NCBI GenBank assembly: GCA_022036555.1
Contig: CM039137.1
Span: 28,194,315 to 28,258,314, forward strand
Reading direction: 5' to 3'
Length of the DNA stretch: 64,000 bases
Source: Microstegium vimineum
Lineage: Eukaryota > Streptophyta > Magnoliopsida > Poales > Poaceae
Under the pieces are notes generated by a model. That model did not search any database. It was not told where the DNA came from and was given only the letters and a program-made list of their open reading frames with translations. Made by a program: the position numbers and the translations under genes. This document shows, piece by piece, positions 10,548 to 21,636 of the stretch. The first letter of the stretch is position 1. Each line of letters begins with the position of its first letter.

Positions 10548-11265
10548 ATTTTAGCACCACTTCTACATTTGATGGCTATCTGAAGTGATGAATATTTTTT
10601 TTCCTCCACATTTTTTTCTTTTTAGACACGAATTGAGTTTTGTCTCTTTATTTTTTTATAACTATATATAGCTTTTGGTTTTTTTCCTACTTTTTTTTTT
10701 CTGGGAACGAATTGAGTTTTTTCTCCTTTTCTTTCTTTCTTTCAGCCCGAACTAGTTAAGGCCTTCCACAACATGTAATCAAAGTGATGCTTAAATGGGA
10801 GAAGAGATGATTTTAGTACCATTTCTTACGTTGCAACATGTGATGCCTATTTGAAGTTATGTTGAATTCTTTCTTTCTTTCTTTCTTTTTTGGCATGAAT
10901 GAAAGTTTTTTTTACTCCTTTTGTTGGTAACTATAGCCTTTGCTTTTTTTCTAAATCTTTTTTTCTTGACATGAATCGAGTTTCCCTCTTCGTTTAGCTA
11001 AAGTGATGCTCCAATGTGAGAGATGAATTTAGCACCACTTCTTACATTGCACACATGCTGAAAAAAATCGTCCATCTTTTTTCTTTCTTTCTTTTTTGGG
11101 CACCAATTGAGTTTTAACTCGGTTTTTGTTCCTAGTACATTTCTTTTTCTTTCGGCCCGAATTGGTTAAGCGAGCCAAGCCCTTTCGGCGGTCCATCGCT
11201 GCTGCTGCACAACGGCGCCGCAGGCCGCAGCCTCGAACAGGGACAGGCACCCGCGACGCTCGGCC
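10548..11265. other. T-rich upstream region of the hydrolase gene
   Basis: The sequence is strongly pyrimidine-rich on the plus strand. It contains three loose copies of a phrase like TTAGCACCACTTCTTACATTG at about 10551, 10812 and 11029, i.e. a degenerate ~220-260-bp repeat. Promoter elements and the 5' UTR of the downstream gene should lie at its right end. No gene was recognised. Confidence 0.45.
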
Positions 11266-13843
11266 ATGGCGGCGTCTCTGCGGGCCTCGTCCGCCCTCCG
11301 CTCGCGCCTCCTCTCGTCCTCCTCGGAGTGTTCTCCGTGGCGTCTCCTCCTCTCCTCGCCTGCCCACTCGGACGCTTCCCACCAGACCGAAACCCTCGCC
11401 TTCGACGAGATCCAGCTGTCGCCCGAGAAGCCGCCTACCGCCACCGCCTTCGTCCTGCACGGCCTCCTCGGTTCCGGCCGCAACTGGCGCTCCTTCTCTC
11501 GCGCCCTCGTCTCCGAACTCCATAAGCGCTCCCCTTCAGACGGTATTCCCTTTAGCAGTGCAATCTAATTTCCCCATTTTTTCCATTGTTATTATCTAGT
11601 GCACATCCACCGAATGGTTTACAGAACTGAATTGTTTGAGGCTTCGTCCGTGTACTGATGTGCAGAGTGGAGGATGGTTCTCGTGGATTTGAGGAACCAT
11701 GGCAGGTCGGCTGCGATCAAGGGGCTCGGTCCACCCCACAACATTTCTAGTGCTGCTAAGGACCTAGCTGATTTGGTGAAGGCCCGTGGCTGGTCATGGC
11801 CGGATGTTGTTGTGGGTCACTCCATGGGTGGAAAAGTTGCGCTAGATTTCGCGGAGAGCTGCTCTCGTGGTGTGTATGGAGATTCTGCAGATCTTCCCAA
11901 ACAGGTGGGAGGAGCCATTACCATTATTAATTTATCGTACGATTTATTCTAAGAAAGATTCAAAGATTGTTTTGATTTCCGTAACTCAAAATGATGTGAT
12001 AACTAATTTTCTGTGGAAAATTGGAATTTCATGCTTCTATAGGTACACTTGGCACATTTCTTTTTATAGTGTACTTGGAATTTGAATCTAAATCAAAATA
12101 TGGTTTTGGGCAAATTCTTTGTTGCTTCCACCATGAATGTACAACTGTCCTATTCTTTACTTCTCATACTTAGTTTTAGTATCACCATGTTATAGTTTAT
12201 TTCTTTCAACTGTGGGATTGTGGTTGTAGTTGTTCATGCATACAGTGTATATTACTGGATAAGAGGACATAATAAGATTATGTATCACTATGTTATATTT
12301 TTCTTTGATGCAGAACAGCTCTGGGTCCTTGATTCTGTCCCTGGACAAGTAGAAACAGACAACAGTGATGGTGAAGTTGAACAGGTTTTGCAAACACTAG
12401 CGAGTCTTCCTGCTTCACTTCCATCACGCAAGTACTATCTCGTCCTTTCCCTTGCTGAGGTTTAGTCATTCTTGCTACCTTTGTATTTATATAGCTACAT
12501 GGGCATGGAGACTAACACTCTGACAGATTAACAGCACCTACATAGAAATAATAATGGTACGGATGAAGAATAAATTGTGAAAGTGGGGATGTGATTCCAT
12601 AACTATACTCTTGTCAACCATAGGCTATAGTTATAAGCATGTTTATAAAGAAGGTATGGGTGGTGCAAAATTTGGGTAGAATCTTTTTAACAACAATTTC
12701 AATAACACATCAGGTTTACAAAGAGGTATGTGTGCCTTGAACAATTTTATTTCTTAATGTTAATGAGTGATAATCGTGTTTTCTTAGATTCTAGGATATG
12801 GTCTAAGTGTCGTTGTGAGATTTGTGCAGTCAAACTTAACTTACTTAAGTTTGAGTAAGTTTATAGAAAATATTAGCAACATTTGTATCCCCAAATAAAT
12901 TTATTATGAAAATAGATTCAACGATCTATCTAATGATACTAATTATGTACTATAAATATGAATAGTTTCTTTTATATATTTAATCGAAAGCTAAGATGTT
13001 TTTTCTTCTCTGGAAGTGAGAACGACAGATAAAAAGAGACAAAGTGAGTACTTCTGAGTTACAGTCCAGAAGAGTTATAGTCCACTGAAAACTTCAAATA
13101 TTACTTATGATGTGTGATGCCTGAAGGTCAATGATTTTCTTTTCAGTATAGATTCATCTGGCAAGCAACTAGTAATGTAAAGAATAGGAAATATTTTTGA
13201 CCTTTCTGAATGTTTAGCATGAGCAGTGTCTGAAACTGCACATGTAAATGGTTTACATTGTGTTCATATCGTTAATGCTGATTTCAGTTGTTGCTTGCCA
13301 CCAGGTGGGTTGTGGACCACATGCTCAGCCTTGGATTTTCGAAGTCTCTTTCAGAATGGATCGGCAGTAACTTGAAGAAGGACAACGATCATGTGACCTG
13401 GGCTTTCGATCTTCAGGCTGCCATAGACATGTTTAGTTCCTATAGGTAAAGTTTAGTGAAGTTCTCGTGTACTGTGTACTGTGCATGAGTATCGAGAATT
13501 ACTTGTTGACATGAATCATAACATCAGGCAGGCCTATGCTTTGCTGTTAATTTATGTTGCTGAGTTGAAATATTATTAATTTTCAGGGAAAGGGACTATT
13601 GGGCACTGCTGGAACACCCACCTAAGGATTTGGAGATTGCAATAGTGCAAGCAGAGCAGAGTGATCGATGGGTCCCTGATGATGTTCAAAGGCTAAAAGC
13701 ATTAGCAAGGAGAGGTCCAAGCCTGATGTAGGAAAGTGTCACTTCACGTTCTCCCCAACTCTGGCCACTGGGTTCATGTGGACAATCCCAAAGGACTACT
13801 CGAGATCATGGTGCCTAACTTTCTATCAGCTGTTCAAAATTGA
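11266..13843 (+). CDS. alpha/beta hydrolase (esterase/lipase-like), C-terminus out of frame
   Basis: Exons 11266-11542, 11666-11904, 12319-12431, 13305-13445 and 13587 onward join cleanly. The N-terminus (MAASLRASSALRSRL...) looks like an organellar transit peptide. The fold is shown by the oxyanion-side FVLHGLLGSGRNW, VDLRNHGRS, the nucleophile elbow VVVGHSMGGK (Ser nucleophile), LWVLDSVPG, and an acid-bearing segment IVQAEQSDRWVPDD. In frame, translation stops at TAG 13729-13731 after 304 residues. The expected last block, NSGHWVHVDNPKGLLEIM with the catalytic His, is present but shifted by one base at 13742-13843 and ends at TGA 13841-13843. As given, the encoded enzyme would lack its catalytic His. 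This is either a single-base sequence error near 13712-13735 or real inactivation. Substrate unknown. Confidence 0.82.
12786..13052. mobile_element. degenerate Stowaway-like MITE in hydrolase intron 3
   Basis: The AT-rich segment shares several phrases with the intact Stowaway at 1787-2027: ATTTGTATC(T/C)(T/C)CAAATAAATTTATTA, AACGATCTATCTAATGATACTAA-type text, and a terminal ...ACAAAGTGAGTACT resembling the GGACGGAGGGAGTACT end. The terminal repeats are badly eroded, so the boundaries are approximate. Confidence 0.5.
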
Positions 13844-15245
13844 ATGGTACATTCAATTGGAACTTCATTTGTGTGACATATTGAGTTTGACAACCTGGGG
13901 ATAACGTTTCCCCTCTCATATTGTTGCCCAGCAACAATTCTTTGCATTTTTCCCTTTTCTTTTCTCTTTTCTGAGGACATGGTGCACCTTCTGTCAATAA
14001 TAGAGAGAAAAGTATTCATAATCGGGTGCTCTCTTTCTGCAGATTATTGGATGTTAGGAAAAAAAAAGAGAGATCAATGCTTAATATTTTTTTTTTCCTT
14101 GCACATTCTTTTTTTCAATCCCAAAGTTTGGCATGCGTGTTGATGATTGTGTTATCCATCCTATATGTAACCTAATGTAGGTGAGAAAAGCATATAGATC
14201 TCTGGCATAGTGGATATTTTTTGTTGTCTTATTTGGTTCATGCATGATTTTTTGTGTGATCTGAATATCTGATGTATGCATACGGGAATTGAAGACTCAA
14301 GTATTTTGCAATTGCAGAGCTACTGGATAGTCAATGCCTAATCTCATATCAGTCATCACGGGACTGAATAAGAACAGCTACTGGATTGCCAAGCCTAACT
14401 CATATCTTCTCTGTAGAAAAGCTTTTAGAAACTTATGTGCCTGTTTTGTTTGGGGAAAGAGATCTTCTGTATCTTAGTTCCGCGTATTTTTATCACATGA
14501 TGAACAATGCCGTCAATTCCTTTGTGTCTTGGCTGATTAGGAACACTTCTAATGACTGCAGCTGGCTAGGCAAGTGTTTGTCAACCCTTTGTGATCACGC
14601 ATAACTTGCCAACGTGCCTTTTGTTCTGTTGCCATTTTTGTTGAGGATTGCAATGGTTTTCTTTACGGGCCTGGAGTAGGTTTATTACCGAAAGTTTATG
14701 GGTCCGTTCCGAAGCCGGTATTGGCAGCCACAACTGTTACTTCCTTCATTCCAAATTATAATAATCTTAGAGAGTTAAAACACGTGAAAGTTTAGCCAAA
14801 ACACGTAGTACAGGCTTCCCTCGCCGTGGCTCAACCATGGAATCATAGCTGCTCGAAGTCCGATCAGCAAGCACGCTGCTAATCACAAGCAGCTCGTGAT
14901 CGCGTTATCGCTGCACTATAGAGTGACAGTGACTATTGATCGGTTTTCTCGTGACTGATCGTCACAGGACGGCATGTCAGGGCTATGTGGTGGAGGCAGG
15001 AGGAGGAACTGCGAGTTTCGCGCCATTTTCCAATCCGTTAACCCGAGCATGACAAGACGAGGTGCTGATGATGAGACGACAAGCAAAAGGGCGAGAGCCA
15101 CCGCCCGCCCACCTCCACCCACCACATCTCAGACCACAAACGCCAATCCAATCCAACACATCATCGCTCCGTCTCCGATCCAAATTCACACTCACACTAG
15201 CGCCGGAAGTAGCACCGCACTCCGGCAGCCGCGTCCCCATCCTTC
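13844..15245. other. intergenic DNA between hydrolase and acyltransferase-like genes
   Basis: This stretch contains the hydrolase 3' UTR and the promoter and 5' leader of the next gene. A short imperfect direct repeat (AGCTACTGGAT... and CTCATATC) is at 14318-14405. One end of a Stowaway-like sequence may be present near 14740-14770, but no matching second end was found. No coding exon is supported. Confidence 0.45.
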
Positions 15246-16843
15246 ATGGATCCTGCGAACGGTAGCGCGGGCGCCGAGCTTGACGACGCGACGAGTGGCG
15301 CACCCGCGCGCCAGGCGGCACGGAGTACAGCTGGCTCCGCGCCGTGCCGGGCGGCACCGGCACCACGCTGCTCGCGCTCCGCCTCTCCCACGGCGGCGAC
15401 GCGGCGCAGGCGGCGCTGTGCTCCCTGCGGAACGCGCACCCCGTACTCTGTGCCCGCCTCCGGACCTCTCCATCCGGCCCGACGCTGGCGTTCCCGGACC
15501 CGGCACCGCCGCTCCCGCTGGCGCCGCTCCCGGCGCCGGACTCCGCGCCCGACTTCCACGCGCTCCTCGAGCACGAGCTCAACCGCAACCCGTGGGCCGA
15601 CCCGGCGTCGTCCTCCTCCGACGCCCCGGTCCTCTTCGCGACGCTCTACGAGCAACCGCCCGCCACGACGGGCGGCGCGGCGCTGTTCGTCCGGATCCAC
15701 ACCGTCGCGTGCGACCGTTCAGCGGCGAATGCGCTGGCCAGGGAACTCGTGGCGCTGCTGGCCGGCGGTGAGGAGCGCGCCGACCCGGAGGACGCGGCGG
15801 CGGAGGCGGCGCTGGAGGAGAGGATCCCGCAGAGGGACACCTGGAAGCCGTTCTGGGCGCGCGGGTTGGATATGGTGGGCTACTCCATCAACGGCCTGCG
15901 GACGTCCACGCTGCCGTTTGTCGAGACCGGCACGGAGAGGTCCACGCAGATGCTGCGCCTCGGGCTCGGCCGCGACGAGACCACGAGGCTGCTCGACGTA
16001 AGTTCAAGCCTGGCCTGTTCCTCCATACTTCCGTACTTACTCCCGTCCCGTGCTAGTATTTTGCATTGGCTACAAATAGATTCGTTCATAGCTCAGTGTC
16101 CTCTAGGCGTGCAAGGAGAATGGGGTGAGGCTTTGCTCCGCAATGGCCGCCGCGACGATGCTCGCCGCGCGGCAGTCCAAGTCGCTGGAGAGCGGCCAGC
16201 AGGAGACATACTCCGTCGCGACGCTTATCAATTGCCGCAAGTTTCTTGAGCCGGTCTTGGACGATTGCAACGTTGGTGAGCACGAGTCTCCGATACTATG
16301 CGCATTTTCATGTTCCAATGCTAGAGTAACTACTAGTACCTCCGTTAATCCATTATTAATATCGTAGGGTTTTTCTACTCTGCCATCACCAACACGCACA
16401 CGATCCACGGTGAGGAAGGGCTGTGGGAGCTGGCCAAGAGGTGCCACGACTCGTACACCAGCGCCAAGAACAACAAGAAACACCTCACCGACATCAGCGA
16501 CCTCAACTTCCTCATGTGCCGTGCCATCGAGGCCCCACAGCTGACGATGGCCGGCGCGCTCCGGACGGCGCTCGTCTCCGTGTTCGAAGAGCCGGTGGTC
16601 GCCGACGTGGCCGAGGTGCAGAGCAAGGCCGCCGTGGAGGACTGCGTTTGCTGCGCCACCGTGCACGGCATTGGCCCGTCAATCGGCGTGTTCGACTCGA
16701 TCAAGGACGGCAAGCTAGAATGGGAGTGCATGTACCCTTCTCCTCTGCACTCCAGGAAGCAAATCCAAGAGATCTTTGACAAGGTAAAGCAGATTTTGCA
16801 CCATGCAGCGGCGGCTGAAGAAAATTTTGAAAACTGCACCTAA
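15246..16843 (+). CDS. condensation-domain / PapA-type acyltransferase-like protein
   Basis: Three exons with canonical borders (to 15997, 16107-16275, 16368-16843) encode a GC-rich protein of about 465 residues. It resembles plant proteins with the CoA-dependent acyltransferase fold shared by condensation domains and PapA acyltransferases. Visible landmarks: GTEYSWLRAVPGGTGTTLLA at the start, RIHTVACDRSAANALARELV where the HHxxxDG active site would be (degenerate here), ENGVRLCSAMAAATMLAA, and a C-terminal SIGVFDSIKDGKLEWECMYP. The natural start is probably ATG 15246 (MDPANGS...), but between it and GTEYSW at 15317 the frame is off by one. The first in-frame ATG after that is 15344, giving 432 residues. 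The last exon and its downstream DNA are duplicated at 23467. Substrate and product are unknown. Confidence 0.78.
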
Positions 16844-18304
16844 CGATTTCGAGAGCTCATTTCGGTAGAACTAGTGCTTCATTAGTAAGACATTTTTTTC
16901 TAGTGCAGGTTTGTAAATTGTAATGTAAGTACAATGAAATAAAAGTGAACATACATCACTTATGCATTGTGTTAGCCTTTTATTCTTTCAATTCTCGACG
17001 CAATGAAAATGTTCCGTGTGAGCTTTGTGCTCCTATCGTCGAGTTTTGCATAAGAATCCATTGTATCTGAAACAAATGCCACATATAAACTGTAACAGAG
17101 GTTTCGTTTCTGCCACCTGATTTTGGTTTTCAAATTTGAACATTGCACATTTGCAACTAGTGTTGTCATTGGCTCATAGGATTATTTGTTTCAATGGCTC
17201 ATTGCGTTATGCGAAATCGGTGTCCACGGAACGAATCCCAGCATAAAGCTTTTGTCAAAGTTTAAGGTAAAGAAACATATCTGCTTATCTAATCACACGA
17301 TGGAAGGAAATGACACAATACGATATCTACTACTAAAATGGTAGACTTCTAAGTAGCGATAAAACACTACTACTAGGCATGGTATATGAAAAAGTTTGTA
17401 CTGAATTTTGAATACGAAAACATTAGAAGAACTACACTTCACTAGGAGAACTTATGAATTTTGGTTGTGACCAATCGCCATATAACAAACATACAACCCT
17501 ATGGCACGCAACAAAGGGAGAGGTCGAGTCGACCAGATGGGTTCTACGATGAGTTTGTGGGACACATCTTGCCGGGGAGTGTGACCTGGGCATTCCCGAG
17601 AGAGAGATACCTGTGGCAGGTACATGTGCTTGAAGAGGTCTGGGGTAGAGTGTCTGTGTGGGACGAAACCCCGGGATGGAGGTGTTGCTAACGCACGGGG
17701 CGTTGGATCCCTTGAGAGGAGATAACATGTCTGGTCCTACCTAGGAACTAGAATATCAAGGGAATCGAAACCATGAGACTTTTCGTACACGCCACTCATC
17801 CCTGAACGGGCGGGGTGCGGATGATCAACTAATATAGGCGATGCCATTACTGCTTGGAGGTGAGGTGATAGGGTGGGTGGTGCCGGTGTAGGCAGCCCGT
17901 ACCACTCTAGATGCGCAATACCACCGTGGGCTAGGTGATGCGTCTCCCATGCTCAACTTGTTGGTGGACCGAAGAGTCCCAGGGCTGAGTGGCAGGATGG
18001 TGTAGTTCCGGGTTAGAAGACAACCCATTATCATCCTAGATGATGTACAACATCAATGATGATGATATTGTGGGTACAAGTGTTCACGCTCTGCAGAGTT
18101 GATCGATCTATACGTATAGCCGAGTCCTCAGTTATGGACCTTCCCGTGACCTACGCCTCACTTGATTTAGAGAGATGAGTCCTTTTCTCTTCTTCTCCTT
18201 GTGTTCATAGGATCCGAATGTTAGCCGTTGAGGTTAGGACGAGAGAGAGAGTTATCCTTGTCTCCTAGAGAGAGTGAGAGTGAGACTGTGGTGAGATGTG
18301 TGTG
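16844..18304. repeat. 3' flank and degraded LTR-like DNA of unit A, left part
   Basis: The first ~600 bp are the 3' UTR and flank of the acyltransferase-like gene, nearly repeated at 24018-24700. From about 17840 the text (CTCTGCAGAGTTGATCGATC, GTATAGCCGAGTCCTCAGTTATGGACC, GAGAGATGAGTC) resembles eroded LTR DNA of grass Gypsy elements. No coding potential is evident. The stretch is split from its continuation at 21637 by the hAT element. Confidence 0.5.
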
Positions 18305-21300
18305 CAGTGGCGAAGGCACGTTGTGCCCTGTGGGTGCAGATGCACCACCCTCATTTTTGTTTTCTAGTTATAGCAACTAAGATTTAGCCCTATATGCACC
18401 ACCCAAAGCCCAATAAACTGCACCACCCCCACAGCCCAGCAAGGCAACAAGGCCGCAAGAGCAGCCCAGTTAATCGATAAATGAATAATAAATAAGCTAG
18501 ACGGACGGACTCGACACTGTGCCGTCGCTCCGCTTTCCATCGCGCTTCCATTGATGAGAGTCCCCGACGCAGCAGCGACGTTTCGTCTTTCTCAGTTGTG
18601 CCGGCTGCCGCTCCTCTCCAAGACTCGTCAGGTTTGCTTCCCTCATAAATCATAATTCACCAGTACTGTCATTCGCCAACAGCAGCAGACTGTCAGGCTC
18701 ACGCAGTCAGCCTGCCTGGACACAGCCGCACGGCCGGCCGGCTGGATGCCGATTCTAAATTTCTAAATTCTAATAGATGCAGGTTGCGGCTTGGACCTTG
18801 CAAGCAATTCAGTGACCGATTTGCCCATCACCCAACAACCAACACCCAACATGAATCAAGGATTTAAGGTAAATATTCAGGGGCTATTTTAGGCTACTAA
18901 TAGATGCTCTGTTCTTATTTTTTTCTCTCAATTAATTAATCTGAATTACAGTTTAGACTATTTGGGTTGCAGACTTGCAGTACATATTTATGTTCCTTTG
19001 TTATGTGCTAATTGCAGGTTACTCAGTACTGAGGTCACTTGATGTTCCGATATTTTAAAAGGAAAGCACCAGAGCCTGATGATGTCAATAATCCTCAAAA
19101 TTCTTGTTTGGTTGATATCAATTGGGAGGAGGAAATTAAATATGATCCGAGATTAAGGAAACAAATTGATGATTACCATCCTAATCTCAGAGAGAGTGTA
19201 AGAAGGAAGTACTTGGAGAATAGGCCTTGCCAACCTCGTACACTTGATTTCCCTGTGACATATATTGGAGGAGCTCCGAGAAGGTTTGTTGCAGAATGGT
19301 TTGATGAGTTTGATTGGCTTGAATACAGTGAGTCCAAAGATAGAGCATATTGTTTTTGTTGTTTCTTATTTAGAGATAAGAAGGATGTCGGTTATGATTC
19401 ATTCGTTAAAAATGGTTGGAACACCTTTCATAAAAAAGAAAGGTTGAGAGTTCATGCAGGAGATGTCGGTGGCGCACACTATATTGCAATGAAGAAGTGT
19501 GATGATCTATTACAAAGAAATCAGCATATTGATGTCGCTTTTCATAGTGTGAGTGAAACTAGTAAGAAGAATTATTTTACTAGGCTGAATGGGTCTATTG
19601 ACGTTGCCAGAATATTATTGCAGCAAGGATTGTCTTTTCGGGGCCATGATGAGTCAAATGAGTCCTTAAATAAAGGGAACTTCAGAGAATTTCGTCAGTT
19701 TACAACGGAGCAAAATTCAGCCTTAAGAAAGGCAATAGGCACAAATAGATCGGATAATAGTCTTTTGATTGCTCCTGAAATACAAAGGGATATTGTGCAT
19801 TGTTTTGCAAAGGAAGTGCTACATGCTATTCTAGAAGAAATTGGAGATGATGTTTTTTGCTTACTAGTTGATGAATCAAGAGATGTTTCTTGGAAAGAAC
19901 AAATGGCAGTTGTCTTGAGATATGTAGATAAATGTGGAATTATCAAAGAGAGATTTGTTGGGATTGTTCATGTGACTAAAACAACATCTGCCCATCTCAA
20001 GTTTGCTATTGATGCTCTATTGGCTAATCTTAAGTTAAGCTTAAAGCAAGTTCGAGGCCAAGGATATGATGGTGCTAGCAATATGAGAGGTGAGTTCACT
20101 GGCTTGCAATCTTTGATAATGAGAGAAAGTAGTTCAACTTATTATGTGCATTGTTTTGCTCATCAACTCCAGCTAGTACTTGTGGCTATTGTTAGGAAGC
20201 ATAAAGGGGTTAGTGAATTTTTTAATAGGATTTCTATGTTACTAAATGTGGTGGGTGGATCAGCCAAAAGAAGGGACATGATTAGAGATATTAACCTTAA
20301 TGAAATGAGCAAGGCACTAGGGTGTGGGCAACTTGAAACTGGAACAGGGTTGAATCAAGAGCAAAGTCTTCAAAGACCCGGGGATACTCGTTGGAGTTCC
20401 CATTATAAGTCTCTCAAAAGTTTGGTTGGCATGTTTTCTACAATAGTCAAGGTGCTAGAAATTGTGGAAAAGGATAAAAAGGACTGGAAAATTAGAGACC
20501 AAGCATCAAATCTTCTAGAGTACTTTCAGTCTTTTGACTTTGTATTCTATTTGCATCTCATGTTGACTATATTGGGAACCACAAACATCTTGGCATTGGC
20601 ATTGCAACGCAAGGATCAGGACATAGTGAATGCTATTAAATGTGTGGGAGCAACTAGAGCCCAACTAGATGAGCTTAGAAGAGAAAAATGGGAAATTTTA
20701 TTAGATGAGGTGTTTGAATTTTGTGACAAGAATGATATTTCCAAACTGGAAATGGAAGATGAATATGTTGATCCCAAGAAGCGGAGGCATAGATCTGGAA
20801 TCACAAACAATCATTACTATCAAGTTGATTGTTTTAATGATGTTATTGATTGGCTACTTCAAGAGCTTGACAACCGCTTTAATGAAACAAGCTCTCAGTT
20901 GCTTATTTGCTCGGCTTCTTTTAGTCCAAGAGACTCATTTCATGATTTTAATTTGGAGAATTTGATGAGCCTTGCAAAGCTTTATCCACATGATTTTGAT
21001 TCCGGAGAATTGAGGGACCTTAGCCACCATCTTGGCGTCTACATATCTGATGTGAAAGATGATGATAGGTTCTCTAACCTACAAACTGTTGCTGAGCTGT
21101 GTCAAAGGATGGTGGAGACTAGAAAACATGAACGATATCCATTAGTTTATCGACTCATGAAGCTTGTACTAGTGTTGCCGGTTGCTACTGCTACAGTTGA
21201 GAGGGTTTTCTCCCGCATGAAGATTGTGAAGACAAATTTGCGCAATCGCATTGGTGATGAATTTATGAATAATTGTCTTATTTGCTATGTGGAGAAAGAA

Positions 21301-21628
21301 GAGATGATGAAAGTCACGAACAACACCGTGGTTCATCGCTTCATGAAAATGCAAGGACGGAGATTTCAAGAATAAGATTTAAGGTAATTAATTATATTTA
21401 TTTTCATATGTTCATTTTTCAGTTGAAAAAAATTATAATTGAACCAAAAGTCATTTGTTTTCCTTTTTTAGGCCATCAAACTGTCGAAGATGTTCATGAC
21501 TTGAAGTTAAACAATGTACTTTGTCTATGTTGGCGTTTTTACCATCCTAATGGTACTTATTTTGGTAATCCTCTTAATCACTTATTTGTCCTTGCACCAC
21601 CCTCCATTTTTCTCTAGCTTCGCCACTG
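18305..21628 (+). mobile_element. hAT-superfamily DNA transposon, apparently complete
   Basis: The 3,324-bp element starts CAGTGGCGAAG and ends CTTCGCCACTG, an 11-bp perfect TIR. It is flanked by the 8-bp target duplication TGTGTGTG (18297-18304 and 21629-21636), as hAT elements require. The paralogous site in unit B near 26164-26190 reads straight through TGTGTGTGGATGGGGC without the insertion, a preserved empty site. Subterminal regions repeat TGCACCACC(C)TC near both ends. The leader (18305-19041) contains a likely intron (about 18869-19018). With an intact transposase ORF the element may be autonomous. Confidence 0.96.
19042..21375 (+). CDS. hAT transposase (TTF-type zinc finger, DUF4371, hAT dimerisation)
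   Basis: A single uninterrupted 777-codon ORF encodes the cut-and-paste transposase of the surrounding hAT element. An N-terminal TTF-type zinc-finger region contains FDWLEYSESKDRAYCFCCFL (about residues 90-110). The DUF4371/RNase H-like core follows, with LLVDESRDVS (Asp about 276) and GYDGASNMRG (Asp about 343) as probable DDE residues, then RWSSHYKSL. The C-terminal hAT dimerisation block is YPLVYRLMKLVLVLPVATAT and VERVFSRMK...LRNRIGDEFM (about residues 699-765). The family is annotated in plants as zinc finger MYM-type 1-like. The ATG at 19042 is chosen because the preceding in-frame triplet is TTG. No stop or frameshift is present, unusual in such a decayed neighbourhood and suggestive of recent activity. 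Confidence 0.95.
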   Translation: MFRYFKRKAPEPDDVNNPQNSCLVDINWEEEIKYDPRLRKQIDDYHPNLRESVRRKYLENRPCQPRTLDFPVTYIGGAPRRFVAEWFDEFDWLEYSESKDRAYCFCCFLFRDKKDVGYDSFVKNGWNTFHKKERLRVHAGDVGGAHYIAMKKCDDLLQRNQHIDVAFHSVSETSKKNYFTRLNGSIDVARILLQQGLSFRGHDESNESLNKGNFREFRQFTTEQNSALRKAIGTNRSDNSLLIAPEIQRDIVHCFAKEVLHAILEEIGDDVFCLLVDESRDVSWKEQMAVVLRYVDKCGIIKERFVGIVHVTKTTSAHLKFAIDALLANLKLSLKQVRGQGYDGASNMRGEFTGLQSLIMRESSSTYYVHCFAHQLQLVLVAIVRKHKGVSEFFNRISMLLNVVGGSAKRRDMIRDINLNEMSKALGCGQLETGTGLNQEQSLQRPGDTRWSSHYKSLKSLVGMFSTIVKVLEIVEKDKKDWKIRDQASNLLEYFQSFDFVFYLHLMLTILGTTNILALALQRKDQDIVNAIKCVGATRAQLDELRREKWEILLDEVFEFCDKNDISKLEMEDEYVDPKKRRHRSGITNNHYYQVDCFNDVIDWLLQELDNRFNETSSQLLICSASFSPRDSFHDFNLENLMSLAKLYPHDFDSGELRDLSHHLGVYISDVKDDDRFSNLQTVAELCQRMVETRKHERYPLVYRLMKLVLVLPVATATVERVFSRMKIVKTNLRNRIGDEFMNNCLICYVEKEEMMKVTNNTVVHRFMKMQGRRFQE

Positions 21629-21636
21629 TGTGTGTG

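Noticed and set aside
10184..10609. Minus-strand Lys/Gln-rich frame with internal repeats
   Set aside because: It is translation of the 213-bp T-rich tandem repeat, not a repeat protein gene.
14740..14770. Second Stowaway MITE
   Set aside because: Only one end-like phrase is present. No matching inverted end or TA duplication was found.
14974..15771. 265-codon plus-strand frame overlapping the acyltransferase-like exon 1
   Set aside because: It is an Arg/Ala/Pro-rich shadow of the GC-rich exon. The conserved product is in another frame.
16103..16666. 187-codon minus-strand frame opposite the acyltransferase-like gene
   Set aside because: It is antisense to a well-supported exon, with no recognisable domain. 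A similar antisense frame recurs in the copied exon simply because the DNA is copied.
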